Assembly: GCA_021850555.1 (NCBI GenBank)
Contig: JAJZLX010000048.1
Span: forward strand, 1-7,686
Length of the DNA: 7,686 bases
Direction of reading: 5' to 3'
Source: Pseudomonadota bacterium
GTDB taxonomy: Bacteria; Pseudomonadota; Gammaproteobacteria; Steroidobacterales; Steroidobacteraceae
Positions within the stretch are counted from its first letter, which is position 1. Each line of letters begins with the position of its first letter. Under the pieces are notes generated by a model that searched no databases, was not told the origin of the DNA, and worked only from the letters and a program-made list of their open reading frames with translations. Below are positions 1-6,444 of the stretch, one piece after another. Both the position numbers and the translations under genes were made by a program.

Positions 1-23
1 GAAATGGATACTTGGCCCGCCTG

Positions 24-38
24 TGTGGGTTGACTCAA
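24..38. other. putative transposon terminus (TGTGGG..GAC)
   Basis: The sequence TGTGGGTTGACTCAAAAGG (24-42) begins with the TGT that is usual for Tn7/Tn5053-type ends. From memory of the Tn7 end (TGTGGGCGGACAATAAAG), it shares TGTGGG, the GAC at positions 9-11 and an AAAG four bases later. It lies immediately outside three tandem repeats of the kind bound by TnsB, which is where a terminus should be. An alternative start two bases earlier, at 22 (TGTGTG), cannot be ruled out. Confidence 0.55.
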
Positions 39-103
39 AAGGCTGGACTTGGACCCCATAAGGCCGGACTTCGGACCTCATAAAGCTGGACCGAGCTGGC
101 TCG
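39..103. repeat. three abutting ~22-bp repeats, likely TniA/TnsB binding sites
   Basis: The units run 39-59, 60-81 and 82-103. Units 1 and 2 share AAGGC(T/C)GGACTT, then GGACC, then CAT; unit 1 lacks one C in the middle, so it is 21 bp. Unit 3 keeps AA-GCTGGACC and diverges afterwards. Period, tandem abutting layout and position just inside a TGTGGG terminus match the way 22-bp TnsB sites are packed in Tn7 ends (known for the family). Binding by the local TniA is inferred. The only other sign of the motif in the window is an inverted 9-bp match at 7152-7160. Confidence 0.68.
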
Positions 104-114
104 ATTGTAAATTC

Positions 115-144
115 GCGGCGAGGTTTTCCTCGCCGCCAGTTTTT
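115..144 (+). terminator. intrinsic terminator hairpin
   Basis: There is a perfect 9-bp stem, GCGGCGAGG (115-123) and CCTCGCCGC (128-136), with a TTTT loop. It is followed on the plus strand by CAG and then TTTTT (140-144), a normal rho-independent arrangement. In that orientation it would stop transcription entering the transposon from the left flank. On the minus strand it lies 52 nt past the tniQ stop but is followed only by GAATTTAC, so it would be a weaker terminator for the tni operon. Confidence 0.6.
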
Positions 145-167
145 GCGAGGGTCAGTATCAAAGTCGA

Positions 168-183
168 GGCCGCGTGCGCGGCC
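168..183 (-). terminator. GC-rich palindrome just after tniQ
   Basis: GGCCGCG (168-174) and CGCGGCC (177-183) are perfect inverted arms separated by two bases, starting 5 nt past the tniQ stop codon at 189-191. There is no U-run after it on the minus strand, so it may be an mRNA 3'-end hairpin or a pause element rather than a true intrinsic terminator. Confidence 0.3.
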
Positions 184-188
184 CGGCT

Positions 189-2588
189 TCAGCGCTGAGA
201 GACGGTCCTGAGCACACCATTTCGCCGTGCGCAGTCGTTCAGCATTCGCACAATCTGCGGTTTGCGTTCGATCGCGTGCCGGTGAAGTCCGCACTGCTTT
301 GCAATACGAAGAACGTTCGGTTGGCCATGCCAGCATGGCAGCGGTCCACCCGAGCGGTTGAGGTTCGTTAGGTAATCCGCGACGATCTCCTCGGGCCTCA
401 GGCATCGTCCCCTGTGCGCTTCACGCTCCCTGCGATCGAATTCGTCGAGCACGCGCTGAATACGGACCTGGTTGCAGAACAGGTCACGGGTGAAGCCGCA
501 TGCCGATGCAATGGCCCGCTTGATGGGAACGCCGCCCCTGCGCGGCAGTCCCTGTCCGCTCTCGATCCTCTGCGTGCAATACGCCCGCAGCCGACCTTCG
601 TACACCGCAACGGGATCACCCCGTCGGCGACGCGCGGCCTGGTCCGCCACATACTCGGCTATTGCGGCCATCAATTGCGGTACGCGCGAGCGGGCGATGA
701 ACCCTTGTGGACTGGCGTGATTCGCCCGCGCGACGAATATGACAGGCAGGCGGTTCTTGCGGATCAGCTTGACCAGCAGGCGAGGCGACCTGCACTTCTC
801 CTGCGCTACTGCCGCCAGCGGAAGATAGGCGGACTGGAACCGTTCCACCGATGCCGCGGTGATGCGGTTGTTGCCCCTCACGTAAGTCTGCGCGAGATGA
901 CCGGCTCTGACCGCCTCGGCGATGGCGGAGAGGCACAGACCGGTCCTCTGGGCGCACTCCTTGAAGGAACAGGTCGAACCGAGGAGCGGTTTCAGATTGC
1001 TCTCGATGAATGCGTCGACGTCCCGCTTCCTGAGGAGGATGCCGGCGGGACTGGGACCGGAACGACCTACGGATTTCAGAGAACCGTTGAGGAGCGCAGA
1101 CACTACCCCAACCCGCGTCTCGACGGGCAGAGTGCTCCTGCGCACTACTTCATTCAGCGTGACGGTGCCCGGCCGGTTGCGATCCGACGAAACCGGCGTG
1201 AGCGCGAGCAGGCGGGCTCGGAACGTTGCCGCCTCGTCCGCGAACCACGAGTGCGCATATCCACGCCGCTCGGCTGCCTTGTAGATTCCCTGCTCCCTGA
1301 GGCACTTCAGCACGCGGACGGTGAGCCCCAGTCGCTTCGCGGCTTGCCTGACATCGAGGATCGTTGTGATCGGAGGCGGGATGGGAGTGTTCTGAGCATC
1401 GACGACGGCGCGCTCGATGCCTTTCATGGGGACCGTGATGCCCGCCAGTGCCCCTGAGACGGTCATCTTGCGCACCGTCGGCGCCCAAAGTCGATGCCGT
1501 CTTGCGAGCTCCGATCTCGACACGAACCGCGCATTCTTCAGCACGGCTTTGTCGCGCAGCATTCTCGGATCGACGATGCCCTTGCCCCAGTGCTGAAGCC
1601 CGAAGGCGATGAATTCCTCGCGCAAGAATGCGGCGTGCTCGCGCATAACCGGGCGGTTTTTGAATAGCGTCTCGTAGAAATCGGCGAACTGCTTGCGCAT
1701 TCCGACGCTCCTCTGGGCGGATGCAAGATTGTGCTCGCCGAGTGTGCGCAGAAACTCGTGATATCCGTTCGGCCAGTCGCTAAGGATCTGAACCGCCGCT
1801 GCGACCCGCGCCGTCGGGCACTCTGGGACGGACGATTTTATCGGTGCCGTGCCCGCGGCGACCACCGCGCGCTGGACGGCGGGTACACGCAGGCGGCGGA
1901 CTCTTTTGGCCTTCTCCGAGGCGGCAATGTCGCCCAGTACGGCGATGAGGCGGAGCAGCGCGAAGAACGGCATCGCGGCCAGATGTTCGAGTGGCAGGCC
2001 ACGAGCATTTGCGATTGGGCCGGTTCGGCCGCGCAGCCTGGAAAGCAGCAGCCTCATCAATTCGATTACCAGGGGAGACGCCACGGGGGGCGTTGCATCG
2101 AGAAGCGACCCGCCACAGCTGCAGGTCAGCAGTCCAGGCCGCTCCCATTCGATCCTCGTCCGGCACGCCGGACAGACCGTCAGAACGTCCGAGCCGTGAA
2201 TCGGGCACGCCACGGCGGCGGAGAGATCCCAGAATGCGTCGAGGTATCCGGTCTCGGACACACAGTGCGGGCAGAAGGCCGGATGTTTGAGCCGCAGCGG
2301 CCCGCTGCGCAAATCATCTCCGAGCGAATGACTCAGGATCTTGAACGATCCGCGGCACTCCAGATCGCCGCGGTACGCGAGCGGATGCAGCGCGTCGCGC
2401 TCGAAGCCCAGAACTGCGGCCAGTGGTTCGGTCGGGAACCGGGGGGCGCACTCGGAACCCCGGGGCATGCCGGCTATTTTCCAGATGTGGCGCGGGGTCT
2501 CGTATCCGTTTGCCTCGCTCACGCGCAAGACGAAGCCGAAAAGACTTTCGGTCGGCTGCGGTCGCGGCGTGCGGCACAGCAGCGGCAT
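189..2588 (-). CDS. tniQ: TniQ-family target-selection protein with multi-HTH extension
   Basis: TniQ/TnsD proteins choose the insertion site and hand it to the TniB/TnsC ATPase. The N-terminal ~165 residues are a TniQ domain: a PxESLFGFVLR-type start (12-22), then zinc-ligand pairs C106/C109, C128/H131, C139/C142 and C156/C158. At 799 aa the protein is far longer than a simple ~400-aa TniQ. From about residue 353 to 647 I see roughly five consecutive units that read like excisionase/MerR-type helix-turn-helix domains (approximately 353-395, 408-458, 474-530, 538-588, 589-646). Residues 686-717 and 755-786 form a second, two-copy repeat (10 of 32 identical, both with an IA..CG core). The ATG at 2588 is supported by GAGGG six bases upstream, inside the tniB stop region. 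It is the last gene of the operon. The TniQ domain is clear; the HTH count is my reading by eye, and the target is unknown. Confidence 0.9.
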   Translation of the reverse strand: MPLLCRTPRPQPTESLFGFVLRVSEANGYETPRHIWKIAGMPRGSECAPRFPTEPLAAVLGFERDALHPLAYRGDLECRGSFKILSHSLGDDLRSGPLRLKHPAFCPHCVSETGYLDAFWDLSAAVACPIHGSDVLTVCPACRTRIEWERPGLLTCSCGGSLLDATPPVASPLVIELMRLLLSRLRGRTGPIANARGLPLEHLAAMPFFALLRLIAVLGDIAASEKAKRVRRLRVPAVQRAVVAAGTAPIKSSVPECPTARVAAAVQILSDWPNGYHEFLRTLGEHNLASAQRSVGMRKQFADFYETLFKNRPVMREHAAFLREEFIAFGLQHWGKGIVDPRMLRDKAVLKNARFVSRSELARRHRLWAPTVRKMTVSGALAGITVPMKGIERAVVDAQNTPIPPPITTILDVRQAAKRLGLTVRVLKCLREQGIYKAAERRGYAHSWFADEAATFRARLLALTPVSSDRNRPGTVTLNEVVRRSTLPVETRVGVVSALLNGSLKSVGRSGPSPAGILLRKRDVDAFIESNLKPLLGSTCSFKECAQRTGLCLSAIAEAVRAGHLAQTYVRGNNRITAASVERFQSAYLPLAAVAQEKCRSPRLLVKLIRKNRLPVIFVARANHASPQGFIARSRVPQLMAAIAEYVADQAARRRRGDPVAVYEGRLRAYCTQRIESGQGLPRRGGVPIKRAIASACGFTRDLFCNQVRIQRVLDEFDRREREAHRGRCLRPEEIVADYLTNLNRSGGPLPCWHGQPNVLRIAKQCGLHRHAIERKPQIVRMLNDCARRNGVLRTVSQR

Positions 2589-2597
2589 CGCGCGCCC

Positions 2598-3611
2598 TCA
2601 CACCGCGGACAGTACATCTTGAACCCGGGTGTGCCACACCTTGCGACGCGCGGGGCGGCCTTCGATTGCGGTCGGCAGCGGAGCGCCGATCCGGGACACC
2701 GTGGCGAGCAGTTCCTCCGAAGGCTCTGTGGCGAAACGGGCGCTGAAGGGATCGGGTCCATCGCCGTAATCACGGCTGCTGCTGCGCACCGAGTGCGTGA
2801 AGGCCTCGCGGAGGTGCTTGAGGGTGATGACCTTGCGCTTGTCATCGACGGCGTCCCAAACCATCTGGCTGAGCAGCATCGCGAGGTATCCGATCAGTCC
2901 TCCCGACGCACAGTACAGCCTGAACGCCATCTCCGCCGAGGTGAAGTCTGGAAGATCAACGTGCTCCGCGAGTGCGTCGTAGAACGCGCTCAGAATAGCG
3001 GAAAACTCCTCACGATCCTCGGGACTGCGCCAGTCGAACCGCTCAAGCGTGACGGGAGCGCGGAACCGCCCCCGCAGTTGTTCATTCTGCTCGATGGTCG
3101 CCAGACAGCCGGGGATTCCCGCGACCACGAGTGCGATCCCGGTATCGTCGACGAGTACCTTCAGCCAATCGGCCGCGTGATGCATGACCCTGTTCTGGCC
3201 TTTGTCGTAGAAGTGCTGGAACTCATCGATCATCGCCATCCGGGTGCCGCAGTTGCGGATCAGTGTCATGAGCCGTCCGGTGCGTGCGTTTTCCGTCCCT
3301 TTGTCGAAGCGGGGGTCGCCCATCTCCCGGAGCATGATCTCGGCCATGGATTTAACCGTGGGCTTCGACGGCGTCTTCACCCGAAGGATCGGCACTTCGA
3401 GTCCTTCGGCGTTGCGTACCATGGGGTGGTCTGCCGCGAACTGCTCCAATGCACTGGTCTTCCCGGTGCGCGACGGGCCAACGATGGCGAGACACGCCGG
3501 ATTGCCATGTGCTTCGGCATTGCGGTAGCACTGGCCGATGCGCCGCAGCGCGCTCTGAAATGCGGCATGCGGGACCAGAATTCGATCCACCAGGTTTCTC
3601 GGCATGGCCAT
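2598..3611 (-). CDS. tniB: TniB/TnsC-type AAA+ transposition ATPase
   Basis: This is the ATP-dependent regulator that polymerises on target DNA, bridges TniQ and the transposase and confers target immunity in this family. Visible motifs are Walker A GPSRTGKT (45-52), Walker B MAMIDEF (125-131, with D129 and E130), a sensor-1-like strand LVVAGIPG (161-168) and an arginine-finger-like segment around R180 to R184. The length of 337 aa is normal for TniB. The ATG at 3611 has AGGAG seven bases upstream; that SD is part of the last tniA codons (gap to the tniA stop is 4 nt), so translation is probably coupled. A second ATG two codons downstream is possible but less well spaced. The stop TGA (2600-2598) overlaps the SD of tniQ. 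Identification as TniB/TnsC is firm. Confidence 0.95.
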   Translation of the reverse strand: MAMPRNLVDRILVPHAAFQSALRRIGQCYRNAEAHGNPACLAIVGPSRTGKTSALEQFAADHPMVRNAEGLEVPILRVKTPSKPTVKSMAEIMLREMGDPRFDKGTENARTGRLMTLIRNCGTRMAMIDEFQHFYDKGQNRVMHHAADWLKVLVDDTGIALVVAGIPGCLATIEQNEQLRGRFRAPVTLERFDWRSPEDREEFSAILSAFYDALAEHVDLPDFTSAEMAFRLYCASGGLIGYLAMLLSQMVWDAVDDKRKVITLKHLREAFTHSVRSSSRDYGDGPDPFSARFATEPSEELLATVSRIGAPLPTAIEGRPARRKVWHTRVQDVLSAV

Positions 3612-3615
3612 CGGG

Positions 3616-5643
3616 TTACTCCTGAGTCGAATTGTCGTTGGAAGGGTGCTTGCGAATGATCGCGGTGTATTTCCGGGCAGGGCTCTCCGTAAGGGGGTAG
3701 ACCTGCTCGGTCGGCGGATTCGGCGAAGCGGCCTGCAGATGTGCGGGCGTTACCGGAGCGAAGTCCGGATGTGCAGTTGGGGTGGACGGGGGATTTGTGG
3801 GTGATGGCGGAGGCGGGGCACGCCGGGATGACCCGTCGCCCTGGTAGCGCGCAATGCGCTTGCGGGACTTGGATTTCCGATGCATCAGTTCCCGGTCGAT
3901 CAGCTCGGCGATCTCCCGCTTCGCCTCGACCCAGCCCTGGAAATCGGAGCGGCCGGATTCCCGTGCGGCGTAGCGTCGGATCACCTTGTGCTGCCATTCG
4001 CTGAGCCCGCGCGCGTAGTCGCCCGCCAGGGCGTGTGCACGAATCGGCGGCCCCTGGTCCGGTGGGAGCACGATAATGGTGCCGATGTCGGTGGCGTCAA
4101 TGCGGATCTCGACTTCGAAGCGGTCGCCCAGCCTCCGGCGCAGCGCCGTCAGCTCGGGAGAGTTGTAGAGAAGCCCGTTGAGCTCGATGCCCTTGTGGGT
4201 GAGCATCCGGTGTTCGCTCCGGCCAAGGATTGCGTCCAGCTGCTCCGGATCAGTGGGGAGGCGAATGTCCTCACTCGCGATGCTCTTGGTCCACATGAGC
4301 ACCGGCGGCACACCAAGTGCGCGGTGCGGCTTCTGGTGATAAACGTCCACGATCCACTTATGGACAAGTTCCAGCAGGGTGGACTGGCGGACGATGGCAT
4401 GCTTCGATGGATCGTAGTCGCTCTTCTCAAAAATGTTCGCGAAGGTGGTTCCCGGAGTTCCGTGGGCCACCCCGCGATTCGCGGTGCCGATGAATCGCTC
4501 GACCTTGCCCTTGAACCAGGCGACCTTGCGGGGCGCGTAGTGAATTTCGATGCCCAATATCAGCGCCGCGTTTTCCAAGCTGACACTATGAAATTCCGTG
4601 CCGTTGTCGACGACGAGTTCGCGCATGATCCCATGCGCCAGCCACTGGCACTTGATTGAGGGATACTTCTCGGGGATCCACCCCTTGGGTAAAAGCGCGA
4701 TCCTGAGACAGCGGGCGACGGTGAGGTAGCTCGGGGGCTCGAAGCCGACATAAACTCCCAGCACGCATCGGCTGTAGTCATCGATGCAGACTGTCAGCCA
4801 GGGGCGCCCAAGGGGCAAAGCAGTCCGATCATCGATTACGAACAGATCGAGCAGGGTGTGGTCGATCTCGGCTCGCTCAAGCGGCGCGTTTGTTGTTCGA
4901 TGCGAGTGCACCGAGCGGAACCGCTTGACGGCGGCGAACCGACCATAGCGGGCGGCATACCGATCGAAGGCCGGAATTTCCTGGATCAGGCGCTTGACAA
5001 GGCGGCGGGTGGGGCTCGGCAGATGCATCGTCTGCGGACGCAGGGCATTTTCGCGGCAAACACTCGCTGCGGCAAAGTCGATGACATCCTGAATCGTTCC
5101 CCGATGCGGCGTCATATACCGAGCATCTATCGCGTCTTTTACAATCTGTTCAACAGCCGCTGGGTATCGTGCCTTTCTGTTTCCTTTGGCGGCATGCCGC
5201 TCGATCAGGGCCGTGATATTCCTACCGGCTTTGAGATACGCTGATCGCCAGTCCAATACGGTGGAAGCTGCGGGTCGGCGAACCGGCTGGCGAAGGTTGT
5301 CCCATGTGTTTTTAATGGCCGTCGCGATGGCGCGGCGTGTTCCGGGCAAGTCGAGAATTGCCTGCACGTACATGCGCCGGATCTTGGCCCGCTCCCATTG
5401 CTCCGGGGGATAATCGGGGGGGCGGGGTTTCGGCGGCGCAGGCGACCGGCCGCGATCGTCTTCGCGAAATCGGAGCTTGCCCTGCACGTAGGCGCTTTGG
5501 AGATCGCACTCGGCGAGCTCGGTGATCCGTTTGCTGCGCTCGTCTTCGAGCTGCCAGAGATCCGCATCGATCTTTCGCAGTAGCACATGACGGCGGCCAT
5601 CGATGTCGACGACGGTCCCCGCGGAAAAGGTCGAAGTACTCAA
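3616..5643 (-). CDS. tniA: DDE transposase, TniA/TnsB family
   Basis: This is the catalytic subunit that binds the transposon-end repeats, cuts the 3' ends and joins them to target DNA. I start it at TTG 5643 (675 aa). TGAGGTG lies six bases upstream and the TTG overlaps the tnsA stop (TTGA), whereas the upstream in-frame ATG at 5865 would add 74 Arg/Pro-rich residues translated from within tnsA in another frame. From the TTG: an N-terminal beta and HTH region (~1-140), an rve/RNase H-like core (~256-386) with D261 (in EIDHTLLDL), D346 (in LVVDNGTEF) and E382 (in FKGKVERF), which gives a DD(35)E triad, then a Mu-C-like beta-barrel (~470-530). A basic stretch (~588-598) and a long Pro-rich C-terminal tail (~609-656) follow; in TnsB the C-terminus contacts TnsC. 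The catalytic residues look intact. Confidence 0.95.
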   Translation of the reverse strand: MSTSTFSAGTVVDIDGRRHVLLRKIDADLWQLEDERSKRITELAECDLQSAYVQGKLRFREDDRGRSPAPPKPRPPDYPPEQWERAKIRRMYVQAILDLPGTRRAIATAIKNTWDNLRQPVRRPAASTVLDWRSAYLKAGRNITALIERHAAKGNRKARYPAAVEQIVKDAIDARYMTPHRGTIQDVIDFAAASVCRENALRPQTMHLPSPTRRLVKRLIQEIPAFDRYAARYGRFAAVKRFRSVHSHRTTNAPLERAEIDHTLLDLFVIDDRTALPLGRPWLTVCIDDYSRCVLGVYVGFEPPSYLTVARCLRIALLPKGWIPEKYPSIKCQWLAHGIMRELVVDNGTEFHSVSLENAALILGIEIHYAPRKVAWFKGKVERFIGTANRGVAHGTPGTTFANIFEKSDYDPSKHAIVRQSTLLELVHKWIVDVYHQKPHRALGVPPVLMWTKSIASEDIRLPTDPEQLDAILGRSEHRMLTHKGIELNGLLYNSPELTALRRRLGDRFEVEIRIDATDIGTIIVLPPDQGPPIRAHALAGDYARGLSEWQHKVIRRYAARESGRSDFQGWVEAKREIAELIDRELMHRKSKSRKRIARYQGDGSSRRAPPPPSPTNPPSTPTAHPDFAPVTPAHLQAASPNPPTEQVYPLTESPARKYTAIIRKHPSNDNSTQE

Positions 5644-6317
5644 GGGGCGCACCTCAGGCGGGATAAAGTGAACGGGGTGTCGAGACAGACCCTCTCGTTG
5701 ACGTCGAAAGCCACCAGGCCTTCGAGAACGAGGCGGCAGAGAACCTGGCGGCCCGAGCGGCCCAGACCGCCGGACGCTGCGGCGCCCCACGTCACGGCGG
5801 GCACTCGGGTCAGAAGAGCGCGGATCCGTTCGCGCTCCACTGCTGTGATCGGGCCGCGGCCCCATTTGAGGATCTCAAGAACGTTCGAGAGACGAGGTTG
5901 CCGGCGCAGCTCCTCCCCATGGACCAGTCGGTACTGGTAGCCGAGAGTCGGCAACGCGGCGCGGAGCAGGGCGGTTCTTGCGGCGACCTCCTCTCGAGCG
6001 GCTTCCTTCTCTGGCTTGACCTCCCAGAATTCCTTAAGGCCGCCCTCGCGCGTTACGAGCAGGTCGGGATAATGGATCCGGGTTTCCCCGTTCAGGGCGT
6101 AACGAACGACCGCGGGTTGCTCGGCAAAGGAATGGACCGAGTGATCCGCATCGAGGAGGCGCATGGCGTTCAGCTCGCCGACGGATTCCCATTGGAGCAT
6201 CCGGCCCATCTTCCAGGACGGGAACTTGCCCGTCGGTCGGGCCCGCGAACGCGTCACCACTTTTCGTGACCGGATCGCCTCTGGAAACTCGATCGTGATG
6301 AGCCCTGGTGCTGCCAT
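5640..6317 (-). CDS. tnsA: TnsA-like transposon 5'-end endonuclease
   Basis: TnsA is the restriction-enzyme-like partner of the DDE transposase: it cuts the 5' strands so the element leaves the donor completely. The 225-aa product has the family's layout. The N-terminal nuclease fold contains E44/E48 (WESVGEL), HYPD with D85 and EFWEVK with E99 and K101, a PD-(D/E)xK set; Tn7 TnsA itself has Gln in place of this Glu (Q130/K132, from memory). A C-terminal winged-helix-like part (~156-213) corresponds to the TnsA domain that contacts TnsC. It is the first gene of the operon: promoter elements lie just upstream, and its TGA overlaps the tniA TTG start. No Shine-Dalgarno site precedes ATG 6317 in the ~25-nt leader, which is unusual compared with the three genes behind it. 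In Tn6022-type elements the equivalent gene is called tniC. Confidence 0.88.
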   Translation of the reverse strand: MAAPGLITIEFPEAIRSRKVVTRSRARPTGKFPSWKMGRMLQWESVGELNAMRLLDADHSVHSFAEQPAVVRYALNGETRIHYPDLLVTREGGLKEFWEVKPEKEAAREEVAARTALLRAALPTLGYQYRLVHGEELRRQPRLSNVLEILKWGRGPITAVERERIRALLTRVPAVTWGAAASGGLGRSGRQVLCRLVLEGLVAFDVNERVCLDTPFTLSRLRCAP

Positions 6318-6324
6318 TTTCGAG

Positions 6325-6369
6325 AGAATGAATGCTCGATGCGGAAATAATATAGCGAGTGTTCATTCT
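6325..6369. promoter_or_regulatory. inverted-repeat operator over the tnsA promoter
   Basis: Arms AGAATGAATGCTCG (6325-6338) and CGAGTGTTCATTCT (6356-6369) are inverted copies matching at 12 of 14 positions, with a 17-bp spacer. The right arm fills most of the space between the -35 and -10 boxes of the operon promoter; the left arm lies just past the expected transcription start, and the -10 box is in the spacer. Arm centres are 31 bp apart, about three helical turns, so bound proteins would lie on the same face. The right arm is itself an imperfect dyad (GAGTG-TT-CATTC). A third partial copy, GCGAGTG, occurs at 6425-6431 before the LexA-like gene. The natural candidate binder is the neighbouring LexA-like protein; this is inferred. 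Confidence 0.6.
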
Positions 6370-6377
6370 TTTGGCAA
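6349..6377 (-). promoter_or_regulatory. sigma70 promoter of the tnsA-tniA-tniB-tniQ operon
   Basis: On the minus strand there is TTGCCA (6377-6372), a 17-bp spacer, and TATATT (6354-6349): five of six matches to each consensus box with ideal spacing. Transcription would start at about 6342, giving a leader of about 25 nt before the tnsA ATG at 6317. The inverted-repeat operator overlaps it. Confidence 0.7.
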
Positions 6378-6400
6378 GTTCGCTTGGTGGCCGGTATAAA
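6371..6400 (+). promoter_or_regulatory. sigma70 promoter of the LexA-like gene
   Basis: TTGGCA (6371-6376), an 18-bp spacer and TATAAA (6395-6400) form a plausible promoter pointing at the gene starting at 6445. Its -35 box overlaps the opposite-strand -35 box of the operon promoter, so the two promoters probably compete for polymerase, and a protein on the 6356-6369 arm would lie right beside both. A second TATAAA at 6409-6414 is an alternative -10 with weaker upstream support. Confidence 0.5.
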
Positions 6401-6414
6401 GAAAGCGGTATAAA
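6392..6414 (+). repeat. tandem CGGTATAAA pair in the intergenic region
   Basis: CGGTATAAA occurs at 6392-6400 and again at 6406-6414, a 14-bp period, and each copy contains a TATAAA. It could be two alternative -10 elements for the LexA-like gene or a small duplication. Nothing shows a protein-binding role. Confidence 0.4.
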
Positions 6415-6444
6415 AAAATAAACTGCGAGTGCATATAGTCCGTC

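Noticed and set aside
414..1457. A 347-aa open frame on the plus strand, antisense to tniQ
   Set aside because: It is rich in Arg, Gly and His with no domain, promoter or RBS; the opposite strand encodes tniQ with consistent codon use.
1731..3659. A 642-aa open frame on the plus strand, antisense to tniQ and tniB
   Set aside because: It runs across the clear coding of two recognised genes, has no recognisable domain, and is typical of antisense frames kept open by high GC content.
5644..5865. An upstream ATG start at 5865 for the transposase, adding 74 residues
   Set aside because: The extension is Arg/Pro-rich out-of-frame translation of the tnsA 3' end; the TTG at 5643 has a good Shine-Dalgarno and the usual TniA N-terminus follows it.
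6318..6444. Canonical LexA boxes in the divergent promoter region
   Set aside because: No CTGT-N8-ACAG, GAAC-N7-GAAC, GTTC-N7-GTTC or CGAAC..GTTCG pattern is present; the only symmetric signal is the AGAATGAA../..TTCATTCT pair.
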